A DNA stretch of 26,424 nt from Setaria digitata. Taxonomy: Eukaryota > Nematoda > Chromadorea > Rhabditida > Setariidae. The notes beneath the pieces are model-generated. The model saw nothing but the letters and a program-made list of their open reading frames with translations. It was not told where the DNA came from and did not search any database. Of this stretch, positions 11,334-21,401 are shown piece by piece (the first letter of the stretch is position 1; the number at the start of each line of letters is the position of its first letter). Location of the stretch: NCBI GenBank assembly GCA_003640385.1, contig RCAB01000687.1:1-26424 (forward strand), read 5' to 3'. The translations under genes were made by a program, and so were the position numbers.

Positions 11334-14300
11334 TTTACTTTTTAATCAAAGAAATGAAATTCTAATCAAACAAAATGAATGAATGATAAAATTAAATAAA
11401 ATAGGGGAAAAAAAATTATGACTTTCTTTATTTTTTTTGTTCATCATTTTTGAAGTGAAAAATAGTTGTGAAATTTTTATAAAACTTTACCAAAAATTAG
11501 GACGAATAAAATATAAACCATTTAAAACTTACAGGACTCAGAAGTAATGACGAAAATTCGACGAACACGAAACCGAATCTAACTGCCGGTGCAAAGCAGT
11601 TAAAAAAAGATTGTGCTAAGAAGCAAAATGAGGGTAATCAAATTATTTCAATTTTATTGTACTGATCTTTTTTTTAGCTTCCATAAAAACTAATTTAGTA
11701 TCTTATTTTAGATAAATTTCACCGCTGAAATTAATGTTTGAAATTATGTCGTTGTGTTTTTTTTTTTTTTTTTAAACAATGAATTTTCCAATTATTATAT
11801 TAAAATTGTGACTATTTCTTTCTTTTTTAAATAGAATGAAAAGAAAAAAAAAAAAAAAGAAATTATATTATTTTGCATATTCCTTTCCATAACAACACTA
11901 CCATTTTCTGCTGTATTAGAAATTTTCTATCGTTCAAATTCAAATTTAGCAATAAGCAAATTAAAATTAGGTTTTTCACTGTTACTGTAGGTGTTGGAAT
12001 ATTTTATTTTTTTTTTTTTCCAGATAGCATTTCTTTTCATGCCGTTATCATTATTATTTTTGTAATTTGATACTCATCGCTATCTTTATTATCATTATCG
12101 TGATTATTAATGCTAAATATTGAGATTTAGAATCATTAGTTAGCTTTATAACTACCAACACCGTCACTATAATTATCGTAAATAAATGATTACTGTCTTC
12201 GATTTTTTTTTTCTCCATTATTACAGATGCTGATAATTATCAGATTTCTTCTCCTTATCATGAAAAAAAAAAAAAAAAGAAGGATGAAAGAAGATCAGCC
12301 ATTGTACAGTTTTTAAATTTATTATCGTCATTATATCATTATCCTCACCATTAATACTGTAAATGAATGATTGTAATCCGCCGCTTTTCTTTTTTTTTTT
12401 TTTTTTTTTTCATCGTTAACAACATTATTAAAATTGTTACAATCAATAAATATTAATTACAGTAGCGGAAACTATCATAATAATAGTACTTAGCTCATAT
12501 AATATGTGATATTGTTTATAATTCATTAATTTCTCATACGATTTGTGATAGTGATTAATTTATTATTATTACAATATTATTACTATTTATTATTATTATT
12601 ATTATTTTTGTTATTATCATTATTATTTTGTTACTATTATTATTAATATTTTATATTTTCAGAAAATAATCAAAATACAATGGAATCAGGTAAATGTGCG
12701 AATACATTGAATGGATGTACGCGCAGAAGTACTGATGATAATAATATATTCAGTGATACGGCTACTACAGGTGTGGTGCAACCAGTGATATCATTGCAGC
12801 GCACTGATAGTGTATTGAGTAATGATTCAGTAGCATCATCACAGGTAAATTTTAATTTGTACTCTTTTGCTAAACTTTAATCTGAACTTCGAATTTTGCG
12901 GAAAATAACAAAAAATGAAAAGAAATTTAAATTACATCCAATTAATATTATATAATTAATGATTTTTACACATACTTGATTTAATTATACATTTTTTTTT
13001 TTCGTAGAAGATTTATTTTAATAGGAATTTCATTTTAGGTTGACAGAAAATTTTTTGTATATTTCGACATGTGTGTATGTTTTACATTTTGCATACATCG
13101 CTCAAATTATTATGGTTAATTAAGCAAGAATTAATTTTAAAAAAATGAAATAGAAATGATGTTTGAAATAAAATAAATCGAAAGTTTGATAGAAAAATAG
13201 ATTTAGGAATGTGGTGCAAAAAAAAAAAAGAATGTTTTCATTTAATAAAATCGCTTATCGTTTAATCATATATTTGTGAACTCATTTAACTGAATTCTTA
13301 ATTAAAAATTTTTCAGTTATATTCGACATTCTGATTTTCATTAATTGACTGATTTACTTAATAACAAGATATATGATATATAATGACAAAATTTTAGATT
13401 ATTCATTTCGTTATTCGTTAAAAGAAAAATTTTCTTCTTTTTTCAAAATTTTGAAAAAACTTAGAGATTCAGTAACTTAATTGACCGTTTACTGAAAACC
13501 GAATAACGCTAATGAAATGAGTTTTTATTTCTGTAGAATTTTTATTGTTTTGTCTTAAAGATGTAATTTGAATAAGTAATGTTATTTAATTTAGATTATT
13601 CATTTTTAGGTTTGAAAGCTTTTGGTTAGGATTAATTTTCTGTAGGATTGATTTCTCATATCTTTAGACGTAGCAATAATTCTAGATAATGTGAAAAAAT
13701 AAAATAGTAATAATATATAATTAGTTCATCTCTCATTTTTCTAATACTATAGCGTATATGATTTTTATCACTAGCAACATTACTAATATCAGATGAAACA
13801 TTTTTCATTCCAGCTACAGACTTAGTTTCTAATTTTATTGCTTAGAATAGTAGGATTGTCGTAGTATTAGTAAATGTAGTTCTTTTCAATTTATATTAAT
13901 ATATGATTATAATAATTATTATATTTCTTTCTTCAAATTGTATGATTATTTTATTGATCACACTATAGGTGGTAGAAATTTTTAATTTACTAAACGAAGT
14001 AAAACGAATCATTTCCAAACTTCAAAATATTTCGCCTTTTTTATCTTTCTTTCCATTTTTTTTTTGTTTATTTATTTATTTGTTTACTTATTTATTTGTT
14101 CATTTGTTTATTCCTTATATTGACATTTATAGGCATCAACGAAATCTCCGAATTCGACATCAAGTCGGCATCTTCATCTAAATGAAAATACATCGCCTTC
14201 TTCTCATCAGCAACAACAACAACAACAACAACATCATCATCACAATCATCATCATAATCATCATCATCCTCATCAGCAACAATCTCAATCAACTATTTTA

Positions 14301-17300
14301 AGACAATATTCAAAGAGATGCAGTGGTGGTAGTGGTAGTAGTAGTATTGGTGGTGGTAGTAGCAGTGGTGGTACATCAAGTTCACCAGAGTCGTTACTTC
14401 GAATGGATGGATCCGTGGGTATCAGTGATGGTATACAATATGGAACAGCAACTATAGGTGGAGGAAATAATGATAATAAAGTAATTACTGGGCTTAATAA
14501 TAATAATATATCATTGCGTAAATCTGTTATTAATGCTAAAGAACAACAACAACAACAGCAACAACATCAACATCATCATCAGCATCAACATCAACATCAA
14601 CATCAACATCAACATCAACATCAACATCAACATCAACATCAGCATCAGCATCAGCATCAGCATCAACAACAAAGTGCTAATAAGAAAAAGCAATTAAATG
14701 GGAAAGAAATTGAGGAGCTTGCTGCTGGCCTAAGAAAATTGAATTTGACAAAGGAGAATTCACTAATTGAACAATTTATTACAAGTAAGATTTTTTTTTT
14801 TTCATAGTGTTAGTATTATTTATTGTTCGGAATAAAAAAATAATCAGTTGATATTGTAGTTTTAATTTTTGCCAAATAAATTTACCTATTACAAATAGTA
14901 TAGCTGTGTGCTTTAGTTGAAATGGAAAATAAATAAGTAGATGAGTAAATTACAATCTATTTGTATGGTTATATTTTCTGATTATTTAATGAATTTAAAA
15001 TATAGGAAAATGAGTTGTATATAATTTTTTTTTTTTTTTTTTTCATTTTCAATAGATTAGATTTGTAGCGAATAGCTTTAAGTTCAATATTAAGCAAATT
15101 TTTTCCGTATGCTTTCTGTTTTTAATTTAATGTATTTAATGGATATCTTATTGCAGCTATTATTTATATTGTTATGTTTATTAATTATTCAATTTTATCT
15201 CATCCTATAAATAGAAAATATTTTATAAAAATAATGACTCTATGTGAACGTTATTTTTACTATTACTGCAAAGGAAATCTTGGATGCTTATTGATCAAAT
15301 TACTTTAATCTCATCCTTTTAATTTTGCAAGTATTACATTCAATTTTTTTTTTTTTTTTTTCAAACATGATCAGTTTTAATTTAAAAAGAGGTAATTATT
15401 GGAAAAATTGCATGAAAATTATCGGAACTGAAGTATAAAATTACCCATGCTATAATTTATGCTAGACTATGAAAATTATTATGCGTTTTATATGATAATT
15501 TTGTTGTTCATACTCTGAAAATGTTTTAACATGATTTTAGATTATTTTTCAAGTTAGTTCTTTCTTTTTCAAATTTTGTTTGTTTTAACAGTTTTTTTAA
15601 TAAAGTTTTTTTTTAATAATCTTTTAATAAGCTTTCAGTATTATTTTGATAAATGTTTTCTGAGTATTTTAATAAATTGTGTATTTTAACAATATTTTAA
15701 GAAATCAACATATATTACTGTCATTATTATAATGGTATTAATTAATTAAAAATTTCCGTTATTACCATATTCTCTCTAATTAATTTGCACTAATAAGGTT
15801 TTAATAATATTTTGATAAATGTTTTAGCAGTATTTTAATAAATCGTATATTTTAATGATTTTTTAAGAAATCAACATGTATTATTATTATAATAATATCC
15901 ATTAATCAAAAATTTCTTTAATTGCCATATTCTCCCTAATTAATATATATGCCCCTAAAAACAATTAAATATCATTGTGTTAAATTAAAATTATTAAAAT
16001 ATCATTTAACAGAGGAAAAAAAAAAATCTTTTTCAGGTAATTTTGAAAATGATGAAGTAGGTGGTGCAGTAGGACAGATGCTCGTACATTTTTCTATTGA
16101 AGAAAATCGTCAGGCCGGTAAAACAGTAGCACGTATCGCTGCACAGCTCCTCAATTTTGATACCGCTAATGTATTTCATCAGGTAATATTTTAACACCTG
16201 TAAATTGTATTTATGATTTATCTCTTCATTTGAAGCTAATTTTTTTTTTTTTTTTTCTTATTTTAGATCTTTTCTTTTGTTTAATTTTTTTCTCTGATCA
16301 TCGATTATTTGACAAAATTATTATTACTATTATTATTTTTTAAATTTTATGATGTAATTAAAATTTATATTCTAAAATACAGTGTGCAGCATTCGGTTCT
16401 TGTTTGTTTTTTAATTTTTGTGCCATAAAAATTGTGTGTGTATTTTTTTTTTTTTTTTAATTTGAAATAAATTATGTTACGATGTGAATTATTATTTTTT
16501 TCCAGATTTTGGAATATGCAAATAGGCAGTTTATTGAATGGGAAATTTTGCATTATTTAAATGTTTTTTTTCTTCTTTTTTTTTAAGTAAAATTTATTAT
16601 TTGACTTACTAGGATTAAATAAAATCAAATTATATTAAATCGCACTTTTCCAATCAACAGTTTATATTCCTCCTACACTACACATATTGTTGTAGCATAT
16701 GGAATATATATCTTTTAGTAGATGGAAATTTTAAACTTGATAACTTTCAGTTAATCTGAATAATTCAGGACTAAATTTTAATTATAATTGTATTGTACAT
16801 AAATGGCAAATAATTTTTTTTTTCCCACATAATGTATAACTCATAATGGAATTTTTATATTTGGTAATTTGCAATTAATTTTAAATAATTCATTGTTATT
16901 TTTTTTTTAGTCAAATTTATATCACGCAAAAGTGATAAATATTTTTTTAAACATTATATATATATATATAAATGTTATCCAATTTTACGTCATGCAAAAA
17001 TGGTTAATAAATTTTTTTTTTTAACGTAATAAATACATGCATATATATTTTTCAAATCATATATTTCTGGTCATCCGTTAATTTATAATCAATTTTTTTA
17101 TTAATATTATATTTTTCGAAATAGTGAATAATTTCTTTTGTTTTTGTTTTTGTTTTTTTTTTTTTCAGGGTATTGCAGTAGCATTAATGCACTACTTTGA
17201 ATGCAGGGATCGTTTACGCATCGATCATTTCCGGGTGTGGATTACTTTCCTCAATTTTGTATCCGATTTATATGCTAGTGTTGGCTATATTTATGAAGGT

Positions 17301-19559
17301 TTTTTCTTTCTTTTTTTTTTTTTTTAACAATTTGTTAAAATTTAAGAGATTATTTCTATGTATTGTTTATCATTTGTTTTATATATATTGTTGAAAATTT
17401 AAGCTATATATTAAAATTAGCAAGTTAAAGTTTTTCATTGAATTCATTTAATGATTTTTTAATTAATAAAAAAAAAAAAAAGAAGAAAGGAGAATATATA
17501 ATCACCAAAGATTTCTTTTTCATTCAACTTCATTTATTTTTGTTCTTTGTTTTTGAAATTTTGGAAAATTTTCGAAATTAATCAAGTGAATATCATGTGA
17601 AAAGCTTGGGTTTTTTTTTTTTTTGTTAAATAATTAACCAATAAGATTTATGTACAGAAACGGAACAGTTGAAAAAAATTCCAAACTTGTTTACTGCTCC
17701 CTTAAAATCGTTGAAATTTTAAAGTACAACGGAATCGAAGGGAACGAAAATTCTAAATTGTACTATTTGTATTAGATAACAATTCCTCCGTTTTATTTAT
17801 ATATATATATATTTTTTTTTTCCTATAATTTTATCTTAGTTTTATCAGTTAACTTACTCAATATTACACTTTCAATTATTTGAAGGTCAATTTTTTCAAA
17901 AATGATTTAAAAATTGCTTTCAATTTAGAACTTCCAATCATTTTTTCATCATTATTCAATTTTAGCTACAATTATTTAATACTTTTATTTTCTACTCTTC
18001 CAGGAGAACTTGTCGATCTTGTTTTTCGTATATTCGGCTATTTGCTCAAAGCGCCTGTTCTTGATACCTTAAAAATTGAAGAGGTTACTGTTTTTTTTCT
18101 TCTAACAATTTTCTTTTCTTTTTTTTGCTTATTTTTCTTTTTCAAAGTTTTACTTTGATTGATTATTGTAATAAAATTTCATTCACTTTAAATTTTTGAA
18201 AAATTTCATCAAACCGATTTCGTTCCCCTCTTTTTGTATATATTATTTTTAAACTATCAAAATAATGTTTATTTGAAGCAATAATGATGTTTGTTGAAAA
18301 TAACAATTCAGAATTAAAATAGATGAAAAGGCAAATTACTATTTTTTTTTACAATTTACTATTGTTATTTGTTTTAGAAAAGTTTCAATGAAATTAGATT
18401 TTTTAGCAAATTAAGAATATAAAGAGAGGTTATTTCCGTTTGTAAATATCATTTTTAAACTATCAAAGTAAGCACAAAAATTAAAAGCATAAGTACAAAA
18501 ATTTCGAAATTATTAATTCAGATTTCAAAATGAGGATTAGATAATTTTGGCTTACAAAGACAACTTGCTTAATTGGTTTATTTACGTGTGATTTTATCAG
18601 AAATGAAAATGAAGCAATTAAAATAGTGTTTTATCTGAAATGAGAGGCATAAATTATAGGTTAAAAAAAGAAGAAAAATCATGATTTGATAAATGTAAAT
18701 TAACCCATGTGGGCTCGAACAGTTTAGACGGATTATTTTATCTGAACCGAAAATGAGCAGGAGGAAGAAATGAGAATATTATTATTATTTTTTTAAATGA
18801 TACTGAAGGGAATAAGTAATGCAGAAAAAATCAAAGGGCATTTTTGCTATATTTATAATTAATATTTTAAAATGTTTCTTTTTTCGTTTTTCTTTTTTTT
18901 TTTTTTTTGTTAATTTCGAAATGAAAAGGGTTTTTTTAGTTGGAAAGTTTAATTGGCTGTTTACTCAGCGTTGGCTATGACCTCGAGCGGCAATGTCCCG
19001 AACAGTTAGCTGTTTTAAAGGATCTCATTCGAGATGCTTTTATTGAGGTAGGTATTTTTTTTTTTTTTTTTTTTCTTTTTAGAATCATTCATTGAGGTTT
19101 TTTCTCTTATTGCAGAAATTATCATCGTCTTATTAAGTGCAGCTCTTCTAAAGATGTTGGAAGAAATTTTGAGATTATAAAAATTATTATCAAAATAGTA
19201 ATATTTCTCTCCTCAATAAATGATTTTCCTTTTTACTAACATAAAAAAAAAGATTGTTATTAGTAAAATAATATATTTTAATGAGAATTTAAAATGCATT
19301 TATACGGGGAAATTTTTGGCAAAGAAAAATATTAAAATCTTATTGTTTATGCATTTTCCTTTGTTTGTTCATCTATCATTTATACGTATGAAAGCTTATT
19401 GTATGTATAACAAAATTTTTTTTTTTTTCTTTTTTTTCATTACAGGTGCAGGAACCTTGGGCACGTAAAATGATCCTTTTACTAATGGAATTGGGAGCAA
19501 GCGGTTGGAAACTTCCACCTGAAGCAAATGAATATTACTTCCAGCATACCAGTTCATGA
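8992..19559 (+). CDS. MIF4G-domain protein (MIF4GD/CTIF/PAIP1-like), nine coding exons
   Basis: Coding exons are 8992-9103, 11535-11633, 12663-12844, 14133-14784, 16037-16182, 17169-17298, 18004-18083, 18940-19047 and 19446-19559. Every join is GT-AG and keeps phase, giving 1623 nt or 540 residues plus TGA. Residues 1-345 are low-complexity: a basic start with LQIYRPPG near residue 31, Q/H tracts at about 157-180 and 269-311, and an S/G-rich stretch between them. Residues about 330-540 form a helical domain beginning IEELAAGLRKL and ending LLLMELGASGWK..P....YY. That ending matches the family pattern of MIF4GD (SLIP1), CTIF and PAIP1, and the protein stops just after the YY, as MIF4GD does. 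MIF4G domains are HEAT-repeat scaffolds that bind eIF4A, eIF3, CBP80 or SLBP in cytoplasmic mRNA translation or decay. The exact partner here is unknown. The long N-terminal extension is unlike the short MIF4GD proteins and is more like the layout of CTIF. Exon structure is near certain; the subfamily is inference. Confidence 0.88.
9451..9481. repeat. Near-perfect 31-bp palindrome
   Basis: Two perfect 15-bp inverted arms (9451-9465 and 9467-9481; arm begins TTTCTAGGAATTAGG) are separated by one T. The flanking bases do not extend the pairing. Confidence 0.95.
9484..9571. repeat. 47-bp-period tandem duplication
   Basis: 9484-9524 and 9531-9571 are 41-bp copies with one T/C difference, separated by six bases. 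They directly follow the palindrome. Confidence 0.92.
9909..10186. repeat. Degenerate minisatellite, unit about 26 bp
   Basis: Roughly nine imperfect copies of a unit like TTTTCAAATATTTAATTTTC, each starting with a T run followed by an AAATATTTA-like core. Copies drift in length from about 23 to 37 bp. Confidence 0.65.
10411..10463. repeat. TA dinucleotide array
   Basis: 53 bp of perfect TA alternation, preceded by CA and ATAC repeats from about 10390. The ORF over it is spurious. Confidence 0.97.
11303..11332. repeat. T30 homopolymer
   Basis: Thirty consecutive T in intron 1. The true length is likely uncertain in the assembly. Confidence 0.9.
11535..11633 (+). CDS. MIF4G gene, coding exon 2
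   Basis: Acceptor CTTACAG, donor GAGG|GTAATC, phase 1 at both ends. It reads without stops as a polar N/K/T-rich segment (LRSNDENSTNTKP then KQLKKDCAKKQNE). It is short, but phase-compatible on both sides and richer in GC than the flanks. Confidence 0.75.
11634..12662 (+). other. MIF4G gene intron 2
   Basis: A 1029-bp intron with ATT/TTA triplet tracts (about 12040-12160 and 12540-12660), an A15-type run near 12263 and T21 at 12390-12410. No exon candidates. Confidence 0.7.
12663..12844 (+). CDS. MIF4G gene, coding exon 3
   Basis: Acceptor ATTTTCAG, donor TCACAG|GTAAAT. It enters in phase 1 and leaves in phase 0. It encodes about 61 residues of polar, Ser/Thr/Asn/Asp-rich sequence (for example STDDNNIFSDTATTG and SLQRTDSVLSNDSVASSQ) with no recognisable domain. 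The RTDSVLS and SNDS stretches look like possible phosphorylation sites, which is inference. Confidence 0.82.
12845..14132 (+). other. MIF4G gene intron 3
   Basis: A 1288-bp intron, mostly featureless AT-rich DNA with a TTTA/TTTG repeat at about 14064-14108 before the acceptor. An open segment after an AG at 13968 is discussed among the rejected items. Confidence 0.7.
14133..14784 (+). CDS. MIF4G gene, coding exon 4 (Q/H-rich exon)
   Basis: Acceptor TTTATAG, phase 0 in; donor ACAA|GTAAGA, phase 1 out. The 652-nt frame is open throughout. It encodes a Q8 tract, a His/Asn stretch, a Gly/Ser run, then a 43-residue Gln/His array. It closes with a charged helical segment (KEIEELAAGLRKLNL.KENSLIEQFI) that begins the folded part of the protein. 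It is by far the largest exon and is built largely from simple repeats. Confidence 0.9.
14208..14282 (+). repeat. CAA/CAT codon repeat (first Q/H/N tract)
   Basis: In the exon 4 frame this reads as eight Gln codons followed by His-rich clusters interrupted by Asn and Pro, ending in QQQ. The codons are mostly CAA and CAT. The antisense strand gives a spurious Asp/Val-rich ORF. Confidence 0.9.
14544..14672 (+). repeat. CAACAT/CAGCAT hexanucleotide array encoding poly(Gln-His)
   Basis: A run of 43 codons is made only of CAA, CAG and CAT. It has seven Gln at the start, then an almost perfect alternating Gln-His stretch, then three Gln. The last units switch from CAACAT to CAGCAT, which suggests slippage growth of a hexamer. 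It lies in frame in exon 4 at residues about 269-311. Confidence 0.95.
14785..16036 (+). other. MIF4G gene intron 4
   Basis: A 1252-bp GT-AG intron. Its 3' half carries the diverged tandem duplication at about 15638-15945. The frame happens to be open across the acceptor from 15949, which is read-through and not an alternative start. Confidence 0.7.
15638..15945. repeat. Diverged tandem duplication, period about 160-166 bp
   Basis: Copy A (about 15638-15785) and copy B (about 15804-15945) share, in the same order, TTTTGATAAATGTTTT, TATTTTAATAAAT, TTTTAAGAAATCAACAT and CCATATTCTC.CTAATTAAT. Spacing drifts by small indels. Confidence 0.8.
16037..16182 (+). CDS. MIF4G gene, coding exon 5 (first MIF4G helices)
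   Basis: Acceptor TTTTCAG, donor CATCAG|GTAATA; phase 1 in, phase 0 out. It encodes the start of the HEAT-type domain: GGAVGQMLVHFSIEENRQAG then TVARIAAQLLNFDT. Hydrophobic positions are spaced as in amphipathic helices. Confidence 0.92.
16183..17168 (+). other. MIF4G gene intron 5 with a diverged local duplication
   Basis: A 986-bp intron. About 16912-16955 and 16979-17024 look like diverged copies: both have an AATTTTA or AATTTATA start, then TCA.GCAAAA, TAA and a long T run ending AAC. Otherwise homopolymers and a TA run at 16955-16971. Confidence 0.6.
17169..17298 (+). CDS. MIF4G gene, coding exon 6
   Basis: Acceptor TTTTTCAG, phase 0 in; donor GAAG|GTTTTT, phase 1 out. It encodes GIAVALMHYFECRDRLRIDH followed by FRVWITFLNFVSDLYASVGY. 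The W.TF...FVSDLY segment corresponds to the conserved W..F..FICN.F helix of MIF4GD. The donor lacks the usual A at +3 but is the only one keeping phase with exon 7. Confidence 0.92.
17299..18003 (+). other. MIF4G gene intron 6
   Basis: A 705-bp intron with T and A homopolymers and a short TA run near 17799. The open frames entering exons 6 and 7 from this intron are not supported as coding. Confidence 0.7.
18004..18083 (+). CDS. MIF4G gene, coding exon 7
   Basis: Acceptor TCTTCCAG, phase 1 in; donor GAGG-type site GAG|GTTACT, phase 0 out. It encodes ELVDLVFRIFGYLLKAPVLD and a short linker. This is an 80-nt helical exon, equivalent to the LV.PVYDCLFRLA region in MIF4GD-type proteins. Confidence 0.88.
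18084..18939 (+). other. MIF4G gene intron 7 with a diverged duplication
   Basis: An 856-bp intron. Segments at about 18234-18325 and 18438-18535 share TTTTTAAACTATCAAA near the start and an AATTCAGA motif near the end at similar spacing, offset by about 206 bp. Confidence 0.6.
18940..19047 (+). CDS. MIF4G gene, coding exon 8
   Basis: Acceptor TTTTTTTAG, donor ATTGAG|GTAGGT, phase 0 at both ends. It encodes LESLIGCLLSVGYDLERQCP then EQLAVLKDLIRDAFIE. The L..VG..LE......L..LIRD.F pattern matches the penultimate MIF4GD helices. Confidence 0.93.
19048..19445 (+). other. MIF4G gene intron 8
   Basis: A 398-bp intron, AT-rich with a T run after the donor and another before the acceptor. An ORF spanning its 3' part into exon 9 is in a different frame from the gene and is spurious. 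Confidence 0.7.
19446..19559 (+). CDS. MIF4G gene, last coding exon 9
   Basis: Acceptor CATTACAG, phase 0. It encodes EPWARKMILLLMELGASGWK and a short tail with YY, then stops at TGA 19557-19559. The LLL.E......GWK..P.A..YY signature is the clearest family evidence. A second AG six bases downstream (19450-19451) could remove Val-Gln without changing the frame. Confidence 0.93.
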   Translation: MQEPWARKMILLLMELGASGWKLPPEANEYYFQHTSS

Positions 19560-20352
19560 ATAATGTATAAAGTTGTCATTTTAATTTGATTATAAATGAC
19601 TGAATCATGCATTGACAATGATTTTTCATCATCTCAAGGAAGGCAAAAATGTTGATTTATCATTATTACAATTCATCATCATCATCATCATTATTTACTA
19701 TTATTAATTAATTGATTATTACCACTACTATTATCATTATTATAATGATTGATGCATGTTATTGTTTTCCATATAAATGTGTGTATTTTTTTTCATTAAT
19801 ATAAAAATAATGATGATTTATGAGAAGTGATATTATATATATATATATATTTCTTTTTCATTATGCATTATTATTTTGATATAAAATTTACAGCTCAAAT
19901 TATCATTGATTTTGTGTGCCGTATATGATTATTTGTCTTGTAAATAATATAATTTAGTTAAAATAACATATCTGAGATAGTGATTAGAAATGAAACTGAT
20001 GATGATGATAAGAACGAAAAATTGAAGATAATATGATGAAATTAAGATATTTTGCCAAAGTTGAATTTTCATCATTCCTTCCTTCCGTTTCTAATCAAAA
20101 AATTATTTCGGATATGTTAAAGTGTCAGAATGTCATTGTTTAAGTGAATAGCATTGAAACTAGGTGTTAAAACAGTATAACAGTTTAAAATAATGAAATT
20201 ATTTTAATTTTTAGTTTATATATACATATATTATACAAAGATGCATTAGCTAGTCATTCAGTAATATTTGTTTTGTTGTTGTCGCACCTTTTTTTTGCAC
20301 TTTTTCTTTTTTTTTTTAGATGCAATAATTTATCTGCCGCATAAAATTTCAC

Positions 20353-20380
20353 AAAAAAAAAAAAAAAAAAAAAAAAAAAA
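20353..20380. repeat. A28 homopolymer
   Basis: 28 consecutive A, about 0.8 kb after the MIF4G stop codon. Nothing upstream suggests a retroposed poly(A) tail. Confidence 0.9.
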
Positions 20381-20669
20381 TTAAGAGATATTAATATCTG
20401 TGCTCATGTTAGTAGTTTTAGTTTTGTTATCATTTCATCTTTTTTTTTTTTACAGCCAAAAAGATCTTTAAATCATCTTATCTGCTTATCAGTTTATCAG
20501 CAGTTATTTCCTGAGTTCTTATTTGATACTGATGACATGTTTATGGGAAATGATTGAAGATAACAGAATTTTCTTCTTTTGCTCATTTTACTATCACTAT
20601 CTTCTGAGCCTGAAAATGCCTTCCATTTAATGAATATATTACATGTAGTCATTGTTGAACATTCGTTAG

Positions 20670-20736
20670 TCGATTAATTAATTAATTAATTAATTACTCG
20701 ATCAACTAATCTGTTGGTATTATGTTAATTAATCGA
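20670..20736. repeat. AATTAATTAA array with a 12-bp inverted repeat
   Basis: TCGATTAATTAA at 20670-20681 pairs with TTAATTAATCGA at 20725-20736 across about 43 bp. The first arm begins a short AATT array. Confidence 0.75.
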
Positions 20737-21401
20737 TACATGTATATTTTAATCTGATTATTTCTATAACTCGCGAGCTAATTTTATTAGCTTTTTTTTT
20801 CCTCTGATTCGAAAAACGAAAAAAAAAAAAAAAGTGTCAGTGTAATTTTTTAAATTTGTTTTAATTTTATGGTGCTATTTGGGTTATTTGAGTCGTGCCT
20901 CTATACTATTTAACCTTCTTACCTTTTTTTTTTTTTTTTTTTTTTTGCTCTCATTTATTGCTGTATTATAAATTATACAAATCAGTCAGTGTTTATGCTT
21001 CTGATTGCTGCAAATTTCTCCGCAATTTTACTTAACTCAATGAAATTAAAACATTATGGCATGTTCTGGAGAGAGTAGGAATTTCATTCAATCGATAAAA
21101 TCAGGAATAAATCAATAGTTGATCATCGAATGGTTTAAAATGCTTCTTCTGATTGGCAAAACTTTTATGGGAGCCTTCAATATTATCATCGTTGCAAGAT
21201 TTGCGAATTAATCCTCATTGCCGATCTAATGAGAGAGAGTATGCTTTACTGATCGGAAAGAAGAAAAATCAATCGATAAGAGCAAAAAACGAAACGATGA
21301 TCCGTGAATTAACACTTCGATAATACGTTTCAGAACGGTTCTATGCAACGTGATGTAAGCATTTTTGAAATGTTTGATTTGAGATAAGACAAGTTCGCAT
21401 A

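Larger units (their letters stand above)
9104..11534 (+). other. MIF4G gene intron 1 (repeat-rich)
   Basis: A 2431-bp GT-AG intron. It holds a palindrome (9451-9481), a 47-bp tandem duplication (9484-9571), a degenerate minisatellite (9909-10186), T23 (10188-10210), a TA array (10411-10463) and T30 (11303-11332). No phase-compatible hidden exon was found. Confidence 0.7.

Noticed and set aside
13969..14181. Possible extra exon in MIF4G intron 3 (amphipathic start VVEIFNLLNEVKRIISKLQ after an AG)
   Set aside because: No usable donor follows: the frame runs into a T-rich stretch and then a TTTA/TTTG repeat, and it is out of frame with exon 4. Transcript data could reopen it.
14092..14292. Reverse-strand Asp/Val-rich ORF
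   Set aside because: Antisense shadow of the first Q/H tract and crosses the exon 4 acceptor.
14511..14693. Reverse-strand Leu-Met repeat ORF
   Set aside because: It is the antisense reading of the CAACAT array in exon 4, whose sense frame joins cleanly to the flanking exons.
15949..16194. ORF starting at ATG 15949 as an alternative MIF4G start
   Set aside because: It is intron 4 sequence reading through the exon 5 acceptor by chance. The splice from exon 4 is phase-perfect and conserved in logic.
20353..20380. A28 as the tail of a retroposed gene
   Set aside because: No target-site duplication or gene-like sequence is visible upstream; plain homopolymers are frequent in the window.
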